Source: a bacterium (GTDB taxonomy: Bacteria > SZUA-79 > Acidulodesulfobacterales > Acidulodesulfobacteraceae). From it: DNA of 64,000 nt. The stretch is from the NCBI GenBank assembly GCA_003232385.1, contig QIJE01000001.1, forward strand, positions 1 through 64,000, read 5' to 3'. The translations under genes and the position numbers were made by a program. The notes under the pieces are model-generated. The model made no database searches, was not told where the DNA came from, and saw nothing but the letters and a program-made list of their open reading frames with translations. Shown in pieces: positions 7,077 to 17,232 of the stretch (position 1 is its first letter; every line of letters begins with the position of its first letter).

Positions 7077-8201
7077 ATGCCCGATACCTCTCTATATATA
7101 AATCTAAGGGACCTTAAAGAAAACATTGATGCCGTAAAATCTCTTAAATCTGTCAAGAATAAAACCGTCATTGCCGTTATAAAATCTGACGCATACGGTC
7201 ACGGGCTGATTCCGGTTGCAAAAACACTTTCCGATAACGGAATAAATTTTTTCGGAATTATTTATATGGAAGAAGCGGAGGCCATTCTTAAAAATATTCC
7301 GAAGGCTAAGCTCCTGCTCCTCCGCGGGGTTGCCGAATCGGATATAGCCGAGGCCATAAACCTCAATTTAAGCATATCGGCGATAAGTTTGGAATACCTG
7401 CATATTCTTTTAAGCAAGGCAAAGACGCTGAAAAAATCCGTAAATATTCATATAAAATTCGATTCAGGAATGAATCGATTAGGCTTAAGCGGGGACGAAA
7501 TGAAATCCGCGATAGATATCATAAGGAAAAACAAAGATTTTATTAATACCGAGGGTTTTTTTAGCCATCTGTCCTCAGCCGGAAATGATATGGAATACAC
7601 TAATTTCCAATTGGCCAACTATAAAAAAGCCCTGTCTTTATTACACAGCGAAGGTATAAAGCCTTTATATACCCATATAAGCGCCAGTTCATCGCTACTA
7701 AACGATAAAATAGACGAAGATTATTCAAATGCGGTAAGACCAGGCATTTCTATCTACGGAATAAACCCCAATTTAAATTATACCGGGTATTCTCATGTAA
7801 ATCTTAATCCGCTTATGACTGTAGAATCTTCCGTTATGCAGATCAAAAAAGTTAAAAAGGGTGCATTTGTCTCTTATAATAACACATACAGAGCAAATAA
7901 CGATATGGTTATCGCAATTGTTCCCGCAGGCTACGACAACGGCATTCCAAGACTATTATCCAATAAAGGAAGATTTTTAATAAACGATAAATTTGCAAAA
8001 ATTATAGGCATTATAACAATGAATACGACAATGATAGACGTAACAAAAATAGAAGGAGTAAAACCGGGCGACAGAGTAATAATCGCGGGAAAAGACGCCT
8101 CAAACAAAATCGCTCCACAAGAAATAGCACAACTTGCTCAAACCATTCCTTACGAAATATGCCTTAATTTTGGAAAATCTAATAAAAAAATTTACCGTTA
8201 A
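7077..8201 (+). CDS. alr: Alanine racemase
   Basis: PLP-dependent interconversion of L- and D-alanine for peptidoglycan. The N-terminal TIM-barrel has the PLP lysine motif VIKSDAYGHG about 35-44 residues from the start, and the C-terminal beta domain carries the catalytic-Tyr region (VSYNNTYRA) and the GDRVIIAG stretch. From the ATG at 7077 the length is 374 residues, normal for the family, and SLYINLRDLKENI aligns with the usual start of Alr. An upstream in-frame ATG at 7068 overlaps the -10 element and is therefore unlikely. Its last four bases overlap the convergent nfu gene. Confidence 0.93.
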   Translation: MPDTSLYINLRDLKENIDAVKSLKSVKNKTVIAVIKSDAYGHGLIPVAKTLSDNGINFFGIIYMEEAEAILKNIPKAKLLLLRGVAESDIAEAINLNLSISAISLEYLHILLSKAKTLKKSVNIHIKFDSGMNRLGLSGDEMKSAIDIIRKNKDFINTEGFFSHLSSAGNDMEYTNFQLANYKKALSLLHSEGIKPLYTHISASSSLLNDKIDEDYSNAVRPGISIYGINPNLNYTGYSHVNLNPLMTVESSVMQIKKVKKGAFVSYNNTYRANNDMVIAIVPAGYDNGIPRLLSNKGRFLINDKFAKIIGIITMNTTMIDVTKIEGVKPGDRVIIAGKDASNKIAPQEIAQLAQTIPYEICLNFGKSNKKIYR

Positions 8202-8428
8202 ACCGCGTTTACTTCTTTAACTCCCGGCACACGTTCTTTAAGCAAGCGTTCTATCCCGCCCTTAAGGGTCATCATGGAGCCCATGCAGCCGGCGCATGCC
8301 CCTTTAAGCTTGACGTTAACCGTTCCGTCTTCAAGAATATCAATTAATTCTACGTCTCCTCCGTCAAACTGCAACGAGGGCCTAATCTCATCTATAACCT
8401 TCATCACCTGATCCCTATCTAAAGCCAT
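8198..8428 (-). CDS. NifU-like C-terminal domain Fe-S carrier protein
   Basis: A stand-alone 76-residue Nfu domain. The C-x2-C (CAGC) at about 45-48 in GACAGCMGSMMTLKGGIE binds a [4Fe-4S] cluster between two monomers, and DGGDVEL before it is conserved. It passes clusters to apo-proteins, one candidate being the radical SAM protein encoded at 12.3 kb. Its stop codon and that of alr share the four bases TTAA. Confidence 0.9.
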   Translation of the reverse strand: MALDRDQVMKVIDEIRPSLQFDGGDVELIDILEDGTVNVKLKGACAGCMGSMMTLKGGIERLLKERVPGVKEVNAV

Positions 8429-8483
8429 TATAATCTCCCTTTTTTCTTATAATATATTATGTGCGCATGCGTTTATTCTACTA

Positions 8484-8969
8484 TCAAACATATTTAATGT
8501 CAAGGATTTCAAACTCCTTAACCCCATTGGGAACTTTAATGGTTACTTCGTCCCCCGTACATTTTCCTATAAGCGCCCTGGCGATCGGAGAACTTATCGA
8601 GATTTTACCGTTTTTTATACTGGATTCCGTGTCTCCGACTATTTGATACGAGACCTCCTTGTCGCTATTTAAATCCAACAAACTTACCTTTGCGCCGAAT
8701 ACGACCTTCTCTTCGCAAATTTTAGCCACATCGATAACCTGAGCACGAGCAATTTTATCCTCCAGCTCTAAGATTTTTCCCTGTAGAAAACCCTGTTTTT
8801 CCTTTGCCGAGTGATATTCCGCATTTTCCGATAAATCTCCGTGCGCAATAGCTTCTTCTATTGCTTTAATGTTTGCCGGCCTTTCGACGGACTTTAATCT
8901 TTTCAAATCTTTAATCATATTACTATAGCCTTCTTTTGTAATATAAAAAATCTTCTCATCAAGTGCCAA
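8484..8969 (-). CDS. greA: Transcription elongation factor GreA
   Basis: At 161 residues it is the usual GreA size: an N-terminal antiparallel coiled coil with the acidic tip (HGDLSENAEYHSAKEKQ, about 43-59) that reaches into the RNA polymerase secondary channel, and a C-terminal FKBP-like domain (ISISSPIARALIGKCTGDEV). It rescues backtracked polymerase by stimulating transcript cleavage. The start is TTG with a strong GGTGAGG site. It sits 18 nt after carB at the end of the pyrimidine gene run. Confidence 0.95.
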   Translation of the reverse strand: MALDEKIFYITKEGYSNMIKDLKRLKSVERPANIKAIEEAIAHGDLSENAEYHSAKEKQGFLQGKILELEDKIARAQVIDVAKICEEKVVFGAKVSLLDLNSDKEVSYQIVGDTESSIKNGKISISSPIARALIGKCTGDEVTIKVPNGVKEFEILDIKYV

Positions 8970-8987
8970 AACCTCACCCCCCTAGCA

Positions 8988-11900
8988 TTATATGTCATTT
9001 ATACGTTTATAATAGTCCTGTAAGGCGTTTACGGATAAATTATTTTCCTTAAGCGCCTTAATTGCCATGCATGCGGCAGTTGCTCCCCTTATAGTCGTAT
9101 AATAAGGAAGTAAAAACTCTACGGCGCTTCTTCTTATTATATAAGAATCCTTAAGAGACTTCATCCCACTCGGCGTATTAAAAATCATAGAAATCTCTTT
9201 GTTCTTTAACGCATCTATTATGTGAGGCCTGCCCTCTTTAACCTTATTTATCTCTTTATTTTTAATACCATATTTATTTAAATATTCCGAGGTTCCCTTC
9301 GTAGCGAGTATATTTAAACCCATATCTATCAGGGACCCGCACAAATCGTTCAGGTATTTTTTATCCTCGTCCTTAACACTTATAAGCACGTTTCCCGACA
9401 ACGGAAGATTTTGTCCGGAGGCTATCTGTGATTTGGCATATGCCATGCCGAAATTTAAGTCTATACCCATTACCTCGCCTGTAGACCTCATTTCAGGTCC
9501 AAGCATAGGATCTACGTTCGTAAATTTGGAGAACGGGAAGACCGCTTCCTTAACGCAAAAATAGTTTATATGAAACGACCTTCCAAGCCCGAAGGTCTTG
9601 ATCTTTTCCCCTAAAAGCACCTTTGTCGCAAGTTTTGCCACGGGCACTCCGGTAGCCTTGCTTATAAAAGGGATAGTCCTTGAAGCACGAGGGTTAACCT
9701 CTATTATATATATTTCATCATTTTTTACGGCATACTGCATATTTGCAAGCCCCTTTATATGAAATTCCCTGCATAACGTTTCCGTAATATCTTTTATCTT
9801 CTCCACAGCACTCGGTTTTAAGGAAAACGCCGGCAAAGAACAGGCACTGTCCCCGGAATGAACGCCCGCCTCTTCTATATGTTCCATTATTCCGGCAATA
9901 TAGGTCGATTCACCGTCGCTTAAAACATCTACATCAACCTCTATCGCATCTTCAAGGAATTTATCGATCAGTATAGGAAAAGAGATATCTTGTTTGAATA
10001 TTTTTTTGATATAGTTCAACAAACCGGCCTCGCCGTAAATAACCTCCATTGCTCTTCCACCTAAAACATAAGAGGGACGGAGTAAAACAGGAAACCCTAT
10101 TGTGGCGGCTTTTTCATAAATTTCTTCTTCCCTAAACGCCATAGCATTTTCCGGTTGTAAAAGATTTATTTTTTCTATAACATTATTAAACTTTTCTCTG
10201 TTCTCAGCTATATCCATATACTTAAAGGGCGTCCCTAATATTTTAATACCGTCGGCATCCAATGCCTCGGCAAGCTTAAGCGGCGTTTGTCCGCCAAATT
10301 GCAATATAACCGGAGGATTACCCTCTGCATTACAAACAGCGATAGTGTCCTCAAACGTTAAGGGTTCAAAATATAGCCTTGAAGACGTATCATAGTCGGT
10401 AGAAACGGTTTCGGGATTACAATTAAGCATAATAGAGGAGTAATTACCGTCTCTTAACGCAAAGGAACAATGGACGCAACAATAATCGAACTCAATACCC
10501 TGACCTATTCTGTTAGGACCGCTTCCCAAGATTATTACTTTCTTGTCTTCCAACGGTTTAATTTCGTTAAACTTGTCGTAGGACGAGTACATATAAGGCG
10601 TAGCCGCATCAAATTCACCGGCACATGTATCTACTTTTTTATATACTCTTACTATATTATTTTTATCACACATTTCATATATAATTTTTTCCTTATTTTT
10701 AATCAAGGATAAAACATCTTTATCTTTTCTTAAGTATTCTTCGGGCGGAATATGCCTGCCATCGCTCTTTCTTGTAATCATTTTTGCAATAATTCTATTT
10801 GAAAAACCCAATTCCTTTGATTCCCTTAAAAGTTCTATATCTTTTTCCGGATTTATGCTAAAAAATAGTTTTTTCTCCTGCTCCACTATAAGTCCAATCT
10901 GATTGATGAATAGTCTGTCTATTTTAGAAAATTCATATATCTCATTGACGGTAAAACCTACCCTTAGGGCATCGGCTATTAAAAATAATCTCCTATAATC
11001 GTTATTTTCTATAAAAGATTTTATTTCCTCTTTTATTGCCGGGATATCCCGTCTAATTTCTACTTCGTCATAAGTTAAATCAAGCCCGTAAAGCGATTCT
11101 ATCCCGTAATAACCGTTTTCTAAAGACCTCGCCGCTTTTTGAATGGATTCGCAAAGTGTTCTCCCTATCGCCATTACCTCGCCAACCGATTTCATATGCA
11201 CCGTTAGAGTGCTATCCGTCTGCGGAAACTTCTCGAAGGTAAACCTCGGCATTTTCGTTACCACATAATCAATGGACGGCTCAAAGCATGCGAGGGTTTT
11301 CTTTGTTATATCGTTGGTAATTTCATCTAAGGTGTAGCCCACAGCAAGCTTAGTGGCTATTTTAGCGATTGCAAAACCCGTCGCCTTTGAAGCTAAGCTC
11401 GAACTCCTTGAAACCCTCGGATTCATCTCTATAACATAGGCATCGTCGGAATCGGGATCTAAAGCGAATTGAATGTTAGAGCCTCCGGTCTCTACGCCGA
11501 TCTCCTTCATTATCTTTATAGAATAATCGCGAAGTTTCTGCAGATCCTTGTCGTTTAAGGTCTGTACCGGAGCAACTGTAATAGAATCACCCGTATGAAT
11601 ACCCATAGGGTCGATATTTTCGATGGAACACACTATTATGGTATTTTTATTTTTATCCGTCATGACTTCAAGCTCGACTTCTTTAAACCCTATGACTGAT
11701 TTTTCTATCAATATTTCATTAATGGGGCTTGCATTTATGCCGTTTTGAGCAAATTCGGCAAACTCGTAAGTATTATATGCTATTCCGCCGCCCGTCCCTC
11801 CAAGCGTAAAAGACGGTCTTATAATTACCGGAAAACCTATTTCCTTTTGGACTCTATAAGCCTCTTCCATGTTGGTGGCAAAACCACCCTGCAAAACCGG

Positions 11901-12323
11901 AATGCCTATTTTTTCCATGCTTCTCTTGAAATATTCCCTATCCTCCGCCTTTTTAATTGCGTCTATATTTGCTCCGAGGATATTTATCCCGTATTTTTGT
12001 AAAACCCCCGCTTCGTGAAGTTCAAGCACGAGATTGAGTGCCGTCTGTCCGCCTAATACAGGCAGTATGCTATCGGGCCTCTCTTTCTCGATAATCCTAA
12101 CGATAAAATCCATCGTGAGGGGTTCTATGTAAGTTTTATAGGCATAATCCGGATCGGTCATAATAGTGGCAGGATTAGAATTGACAAGGACTACTTTATA
12201 ACCCTCTTCGACCAACGCCTTTGTACCTTGGGTTCCGGAATAATCAAATTCCGCCGCTTGTCCGATAATGATCGGGCCGGAACCTATTATTAAAATTTTC
12301 TTGATATCCGTTCTTTTAGGCAT
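8988..12323 (-). CDS. carB: Carbamoyl-phosphate synthase large subunit
   Basis: A 1111-residue CarB, slightly longer than the usual 1070-1080. It has two ATP-grasp halves, each with its own glycine-rich entrance ([18 protein letters not shown] near 12 and [16 protein letters not shown] near 600), and the ATP-grasp [10 protein letters not shown] and EVNPRASRT motifs. A C-terminal MGS-like allosteric domain follows (from about 970, [10 protein letters not shown]). With CarA it makes carbamoyl phosphate from glutamine, bicarbonate and two ATP for pyrimidines and arginine. It is separated from carA by a radical SAM gene. Confidence 0.96.
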   Translation of the reverse strand: MPKRTDIKKILIIGSGPIIIGQAAEFDYSGTQGTKALVEEGYKVVLVNSNPATIMTDPDYAYKTYIEPLTMDFIVRIIEKERPDSILPVLGGQTALNLVLELHEAGVLQKYGINILGANIDAIKKAEDREYFKRSMEKIGIPVLQGGFATNMEEAYRVQKEIGFPVIIRPSFTLGGTGGGIAYNTYEFAEFAQNGINASPINEILIEKSVIGFKEVELEVMTDKNKNTIIVCSIENIDPMGIHTGDSITVAPVQTLNDKDLQKLRDYSIKIMKEIGVETGGSNIQFALDPDSDDAYVIEMNPRVSRSSSLASKATGFAIAKIATKLAVGYTLDEITNDITKKTLACFEPSIDYVVTKMPRFTFEKFPQTDSTLTVHMKSVGEVMAIGRTLCESIQKAARSLENGYYGIESLYGLDLTYDEVEIRRDIPAIKEEIKSFIENNDYRRLFLIADALRVGFTVNEIYEFSKIDRLFINQIGLIVEQEKKLFFSINPEKDIELLRESKELGFSNRIIAKMITRKSDGRHIPPEEYLRKDKDVLSLIKNKEKIIYEMCDKNNIVRVYKKVDTCAGEFDAATPYMYSSYDKFNEIKPLEDKKVIILGSGPNRIGQGIEFDYCCVHCSFALRDGNYSSIMLNCNPETVSTDYDTSSRLYFEPLTFEDTIAVCNAEGNPPVILQFGGQTPLKLAEALDADGIKILGTPFKYMDIAENREKFNNVIEKINLLQPENAMAFREEEIYEKAATIGFPVLLRPSYVLGGRAMEVIYGEAGLLNYIKKIFKQDISFPILIDKFLEDAIEVDVDVLSDGESTYIAGIMEHIEEAGVHSGDSACSLPAFSLKPSAVEKIKDITETLCREFHIKGLANMQYAVKNDEIYIIEVNPRASRTIPFISKATGVPVAKLATKVLLGEKIKTFGLGRSFHINYFCVKEAVFPFSKFTNVDPMLGPEMRSTGEVMGIDLNFGMAYAKSQIASGQNLPLSGNVLISVKDEDKKYLNDLCGSLIDMGLNILATKGTSEYLNKYGIKNKEINKVKEGRPHIIDALKNKEISMIFNTPSGMKSLKDSYIIRRSAVEFLLPYYTTIRGATAACMAIKALKENNLSVNALQDYYKRINDI

Positions 12324-12335
12324 AATTTTATTTTT

Positions 12336-13268
12336 TTATATATATAAATTACGATCGTTCTGAAAAAACCCCGTTAAATTGTCTTCGGCTATCTCTTTAA
12401 GAGCACATAGATATTCGCTTTCCGTTATCTTTCTGTTTATAGAAATATCATAAACCGCTTTATACGCAGGAAAATACTGACTCATAAGGCTTATCGGCAC
12501 GTTACCGCCAATCTCTTCCGCAATGAATTTAAAAGAATCCGCGTATCCGCTAATACCGTTCGGCAAAACGAGATGCCTCGCCAAAAGACCGGAAACCGCA
12601 ATGCCGCAGTCATTTACCTTAAGTTCTCCAACCTGATCATACATGATTTTTAACGCTCTCCTATTGACGATGACATAATCGGCTACGCCGGAATACTGCA
12701 ACGCATATTTATCGTCGGAATATTTTATATCCGAAAGATATATATCTATAATGCCGTCCAAAAGATACAGTAACTTTTCTTCTTCATACCCGGAACTATT
12801 ATAAACGATCGGGATTTTTAAACCTTGATTTTTAGCTAAAAAAATTGCCTCTGCTACAAAAAACATATAATGCAAGGATGTAACGAGATTAATATTGTTA
12901 GCCCCTTTCTCCTGCAATTTAAGCATACCTTCGGCAAGTCCCGAGGCATCGTAAATTTTCCCCGTGCAATATCTGCTTATAGGATAGTTTTGACAAAACT
13001 TACACTTTAAAGAACAACCGCTAAAGAATACCGTTCCCGAACCGTTTTTACCCGATATCGAAGGCTCTTCGCCAAAATGTAAATTCATACTCGCTATCTT
13101 TAATACACCGGCCGCTCCGCATAACCCCTTCTCCCCCTCAAATCGCTTTGCCCCGCATTTGCGCGGGCATAGTTCACAGCCCTCCGTTAAATCGTAAAGC
13201 CCGTCTATTTTTGAACGAAATACCGTGTTGGAAAGATTTACATATGACGGAATACGTTCTGCCTTCAT
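12336..13268 (-). CDS. Radical SAM protein of the PflX type (PflA-like)
   Basis: A 310-residue radical SAM enzyme. An N-terminal cysteine cluster (CELCPRKCGAKR... CGAAG, about 31-56) precedes the radical SAM motif C-x3-C-x2-C (CSLKCKFC, about 90-97). This arrangement is that of the uncharacterised PflX family (COG1313). No glycyl-radical enzyme is nearby, so its target is unknown. It lies between carA (1 nt away) and carB (12 nt), so it must be co-expressed with pyrimidine genes. Confidence 0.83.
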   Translation of the reverse strand: MKAERIPSYVNLSNTVFRSKIDGLYDLTEGCELCPRKCGAKRFEGEKGLCGAAGVLKIASMNLHFGEEPSISGKNGSGTVFFSGCSLKCKFCQNYPISRYCTGKIYDASGLAEGMLKLQEKGANNINLVTSLHYMFFVAEAIFLAKNQGLKIPIVYNSSGYEEEKLLYLLDGIIDIYLSDIKYSDDKYALQYSGVADYVIVNRRALKIMYDQVGELKVNDCGIAVSGLLARHLVLPNGISGYADSFKFIAEEIGGNVPISLMSQYFPAYKAVYDISINRKITESEYLCALKEIAEDNLTGFFQNDRNLYI

Positions 13269-13269
13269 T

Positions 13270-14382
13270 TTATTTTCTTAAACATAAATCTTTAAATTCC
13301 GTGAAGAGGTACCTTGAATCTCTGGTACCGGGAGAACTCTCCGGGTGATATTGCACTGAAAACGCACTGAGATTTTCGTTCTTAATACCCTCCACGGTAT
13401 TATCGTTAAGACTTATATGCGTAAGTTCGGTATTCTCAACATTTGTTGAATTACTCCCGGTCTTAAGCAAATCAACACAAAAACCGTGATTTTGCGACGT
13501 AATTTCCACCCTTTCCGTCTTTAGATTCTTAACCGGATGATTTATTCCGTGATGTCCGAATTTTAGCTTGTAAGTGCTAAAACCGAGAGAACGGGCTAGT
13601 ATCTGATGTCCCAAGCAAATCCCAAGGATAGGCTTCTCGCCTAACAGGCTTTTTAAGGTTTCTGTCTCTTCTTGCATCGTTTCGGGATCGCCGGGTCCAT
13701 TCGACAAAAGAATACCGTCCGGCTCGGTCGAAAGTATATCTCTTTTAGAGAAATTATACGGAACAACCGTAACATTGGCATTCAACTCGTTCAGACATCT
13801 TATCGTGTTATATTTTACCCCGTAATCTATGACGGTTACTTTAAATTCCGGAGAATTAACCCTGCTTTCGTAGGCATTTTCGGTAGAAACACCGGAAACA
13901 AGATTTAGTCCCTCCATTTTAGGCAATGAGTTTAACCTTCCCCTTATATAAGTAATTCCGGCTTCTTTCGGGGCGATATACGCATTTAACTGCCCTTCGT
14001 CTCTAAGCAAGATAGTCATGTATCTCGTATCTATGCCGGAAATTACTGGATATCCGAAAGAGTTGATAAACTCCGACAAGCCTCTTGAAGCACTGTGATG
14101 CGAAAAATCTCCCGTATAATTCTTAGTAACAAGGCCGGAAACCCATACCCTGTCGGATTCAGAATCAATATCGTTTATTCCGTAGTTGCCTATCATAGGA
14201 TACGTCATAACAACAATCTGGCCGCTATAAGACGGGTCGGTAATTAATTCCTGATAGCCGTTCATGGCCGTATTAAACACAGCTTCTCCACCGGATTCGA
14301 TAACATGCCCTTCATATAGCCCCTCGTAATAATTCCCGTTATCCAACATGATTATAGCTTTTTCTTTCTTGGAATCAGTCAT
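13270..14382 (-). CDS. carA: Carbamoyl-phosphate synthase small subunit
   Basis: A glutamine amidotransferase subunit of about 370 residues. The nucleophile Cys is in GICLGHQ (about residue 256) and the partner His-x-Glu in QYHPESSPG near the end. The N-terminal CarA-specific domain is also present (GEAVFNTAMNGYQE, TYPMIGNYG). It delivers ammonia to CarB. I use the ATG at 14382; an in-frame TTG three codons upstream is less likely because its spacing to the GGG site is too short. Confidence 0.95.
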   Translation of the reverse strand: MTDSKKEKAIIMLDNGNYYEGLYEGHVIESGGEAVFNTAMNGYQELITDPSYSGQIVVMTYPMIGNYGINDIDSESDRVWVSGLVTKNYTGDFSHHSASRGLSEFINSFGYPVISGIDTRYMTILLRDEGQLNAYIAPKEAGITYIRGRLNSLPKMEGLNLVSGVSTENAYESRVNSPEFKVTVIDYGVKYNTIRCLNELNANVTVVPYNFSKRDILSTEPDGILLSNGPGDPETMQEETETLKSLLGEKPILGICLGHQILARSLGFSTYKLKFGHHGINHPVKNLKTERVEITSQNHGFCVDLLKTGSNSTNVENTELTHISLNDNTVEGIKNENLSAFSVQYHPESSPGTRDSRYLFTEFKDLCLRK

Positions 14383-14426
14383 AAAAATCAAACCCGTATA
14401 CTATATAAAATTTTGCTATTATTAGA

Positions 14427-15707
14427 TTATTGATTAATAGAAATCAAATTTCCCCCGACTATTACGCCGGTTGGAATGCCCGTAAATTTCTCGCCTATAA
14501 ATGGGGAATTCTTGCTCAAGGATTTAACTTTATCCCTTGTGAATCTCCAGTTTTTTTGAATATCCACAATCGTAATATCGGCTAAAAACCCGTTCTGCAA
14601 AGAGCCCCTGTTTCCTAAATTTAAAATTTTAGCCGGATTAAGCGACATTAACGCGGCTATATCCGACAAAGAGAGCTTATTCTCGCGATAAAGCCTCAAT
14701 GTTAGCGGCAGTGACGTCTGAAGGCCTATAATTCCGAAAGGCGCGCCGTCCAGCGTGGTATTCTTCTCGCTTTCGCTATGCGGAGCATGGTCTGAGGCTA
14801 TGACGTCTATGGTCCCGTCTGCCAGCGCTTCTTTTATTGCCGCGACGTCCTCCTTTGTCCTTAACGGCGGATTCATCTTAGCATTGGTATTATACATTAA
14901 TAATGAATCTTCCGTAAGGGTAAAATAATGGGGACACGTCTCGCACGTAATTTTTATTCCGTCCTTTTTTGCCCGCCTTATTATGTCGACCGAACCCGCC
15001 GTGGAGACATGTGCTATATGAGCGTTTGCACCGTAATATCCTACAAGCATAACATCCCTTGCCGTGCCTATTTCTTCTGCAATATAAGGAATGCCCTCGA
15101 CTCCAAGCCGCTCGGATATAACACCCTCGTTCATTACTCCCTTACCGCGAAGCTTTGTATCCTCACTATGAAATATTACCGGCAAATCAAAAGTCCGGGC
15201 ATACAATAACGCCCTGCCCATAAGGGCGCTGTCTTCTACCGAATTTCCATCATCGCTTAACGCGACCGCACCGGATTCTTTGAGTTCCCCCATGTTAGAT
15301 AACGAGGTGCCGGATAGCCCCTTAGATATAGCCCCTATCGGAAACAGGTTAATTAAATTAAGGCTATCGGCCTTATTACTCAAAAATATATTTACCGATT
15401 TGGAATCATTTACCGGATTAGTATTAGACATACAGCAGATAGACGTAAAACCGCCTGCTATTGCCGCTTCCATTCCGGATTTTACGGTTTCCTTATATTC
15501 GAAACCCGGCTCACGCAAATGAACATGCATATCTATTAAACCGGGTAAAATTACCGAATTTTTTACGTCTATGACCTTAACATCTCTTGTTTTATACTCC
15601 GGAGGCGCATCTCTTATGACCCCCGCTTCGATATAAATATCCCTTTTTACCTCCGTTTTAGTAACGGGGTCGACTACTATACCGTTTTTTATAAGCAAAC
15701 TTTGCAT
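14427..15707 (-). CDS. pyrC: Dihydroorotase
   Basis: A 426-residue class I dihydroorotase. The zinc site begins with DMHVHLREPGFEYKET (about 59-74), and other ligands follow in HSED, HVSTAGS and ASDHAPHS (about 305). It cyclises N-carbamoyl-aspartate to dihydroorotate, the third step of UMP synthesis. It follows pyrB by 38 nt. Confidence 0.95.
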   Translation of the reverse strand: MQSLLIKNGIVVDPVTKTEVKRDIYIEAGVIRDAPPEYKTRDVKVIDVKNSVILPGLIDMHVHLREPGFEYKETVKSGMEAAIAGGFTSICCMSNTNPVNDSKSVNIFLSNKADSLNLINLFPIGAISKGLSGTSLSNMGELKESGAVALSDDGNSVEDSALMGRALLYARTFDLPVIFHSEDTKLRGKGVMNEGVISERLGVEGIPYIAEEIGTARDVMLVGYYGANAHIAHVSTAGSVDIIRRAKKDGIKITCETCPHYFTLTEDSLLMYNTNAKMNPPLRTKEDVAAIKEALADGTIDVIASDHAPHSESEKNTTLDGAPFGIIGLQTSLPLTLRLYRENKLSLSDIAALMSLNPAKILNLGNRGSLQNGFLADITIVDIQKNWRFTRDKVKSLSKNSPFIGEKFTGIPTGVIVGGNLISINQ

Positions 15708-15745
15708 ATCAGTGAATATAATATATTTATTCGATATATTTAAGT

Positions 15746-16675
15746 TTAATTTTTTTGACGACTAAGCAAAATATAAAGACATGCCATTCTGATTGCCACG
15801 CCGTTTTCAACCTGCTTAAAAATATGCGTTTTATTATCGTCTATTATGCTTCCCGCTATCTCCACGTCGCGGTTTACCGGCCCGGGATGTAAAATCTTAA
15901 CATCCTTTGCCGATAGAGATAAAAGCGACGGCGTTAACTGAAAAAAATTCCTATATTCTTCTATTGACGGAATAAAATGGTAGCTCGCCCTTTCTTTTTG
16001 GATTCTTAGCATTATTATGACATCGGCATATCGAAGTGCCTCCTCCATGCTCTCTGCAATTCTCACGTTTTTTAGTTCGATCAACTTCGGCAAAAGGGAA
16101 TGCGGTCCATATAGGCAAATTTCCGCTCCCAATTTAGCAAATCCGTATATATCCGACCTTGCAACCCTCGAATGGCAAATATCGCCTATAATGGACACTT
16201 TTAAGGATTTAATATCTCCCTTTTCTTCCATAACCGTCATAATATCCAAAAGACACTGAGTAGGGTGTTCGTTAGTGCCGTCACCGGCATTTATAACGGA
16301 TGCCTTTGTAACCTCGGATACAAAATATGCCGCCCCCGATTCCCCGTGCCTTACCACAAAAACATCAGGATTCATTGATTCAAGGTTAAGTATCGTATCC
16401 CTGAGGCTTTCGCCTTTAATAACGGAACTCTGAGAAACGGCAATGTTTAGTGAGTCTGCACTCAGCCTTTTCTGTGCAATCTCAAATGACAATCTCGTTC
16501 GCGTGGACGGCTCATAAAAAAGATTTATTGCGGTTTTTCCTCTCAGGGTCGGAACTTTTTTTATACCCTTTAACGATACTTTTTTAAACTCCTTGGCTAT
16601 TTCTATAAAATGATGAATATCGGATGCGGTAAGGTCGTTAATAGAAATGAAGTCTTTTTTATTAAAGCTCATCAT
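15746..16675 (-). CDS. pyrB: Aspartate carbamoyltransferase, catalytic subunit
   Basis: About 309 residues. The carbamoyl-phosphate site is EPSTRTRLSFE (near 55-65), with VVRHG and the HPTQ motif (NEHPTQCLLDI) later, and HPGPVNRD near the C-terminus. It condenses carbamoyl phosphate with aspartate. No pyrI regulatory subunit follows, as usual outside enterobacteria. The start is ambiguous: TTG 16678, ATG 16675 and ATG 16672 are consecutive, none with a clear ribosome-binding site. The first ATG is used. Confidence 0.95.
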   Translation of the reverse strand: MMSFNKKDFISINDLTASDIHHFIEIAKEFKKVSLKGIKKVPTLRGKTAINLFYEPSTRTRLSFEIAQKRLSADSLNIAVSQSSVIKGESLRDTILNLESMNPDVFVVRHGESGAAYFVSEVTKASVINAGDGTNEHPTQCLLDIMTVMEEKGDIKSLKVSIIGDICHSRVARSDIYGFAKLGAEICLYGPHSLLPKLIELKNVRIAESMEEALRYADVIIMLRIQKERASYHFIPSIEEYRNFFQLTPSLLSLSAKDVKILHPGPVNRDVEIAGSIIDDNKTHIFKQVENGVAIRMACLYILLSRQKN

Positions 16676-16687
16676 CAAAGATAAATA

Positions 16688-17212
16688 TTATTTTTCGGTA
16701 ATTTTTTCTACAAATATTTCTTTATTTAAAACATTTACATGTATCGTCTCATCTTTTCCTACCTTGATTTTTTTTCCCGTAAAATCCGGACATATCGGCA
16801 ACTCCCTGCCGCCTTTGTCTATAAAAACCGCAAGTCTGATTCTCTCCGGCCTCCCAAAATCAAAAATCTCGTCAATAGAAGCCCTGACCGTTCTACCGCT
16901 GCTTATGACATCATCTACCAATATTATCTCTTTACCATTAATATCGAATGGTAATTCCGTAGCGTCGACGGTTTTTTTAACGGTGAGCGGATCGTCCCGA
17001 TATAGCGTCATATCCACGTATCCCATATCACAGCCTATATTGAAACGCTTGAGTATAGCATCCCTAACCAAGGCAGCAAAAGGCACTCCCCCGCTCTTTA
17101 TCCCCACTATAAGGACATCGTCGAAATTAATCCGAGACTTTAAAATGCTATCTAAAAATTTATATAGAATTAAATCCGTTTCTTTTTTGTTTAATAATAT
17201 TTTCTTCTCCAA
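16688..17212 (-). CDS. pyrR: PyrR bifunctional pyr operon regulator / uracil phosphoribosyltransferase
   Basis: A 174-residue phosphoribosyltransferase-fold protein with the PRPP loop ILVDDVISSGRTVRA (about 94-108). In PyrR, UMP binding favours attachment to pyr leader RNA and attenuation. The start is a TTG with an AGGGTGA site. It lies 20 nt after lepB and 12 nt before pyrB, so no leader attenuator fits between it and its neighbours. Any target would be elsewhere or upstream of lepB. Confidence 0.92.
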   Translation of the reverse strand: MEKKILLNKKETDLILYKFLDSILKSRINFDDVLIVGIKSGGVPFAALVRDAILKRFNIGCDMGYVDMTLYRDDPLTVKKTVDATELPFDINGKEIILVDDVISSGRTVRASIDEIFDFGRPERIRLAVFIDKGGRELPICPDFTGKKIKVGKDETIHVNVLNKEIFVEKITEK

Positions 17213-17232
17213 TTCTAAAAAATCACCCTATT

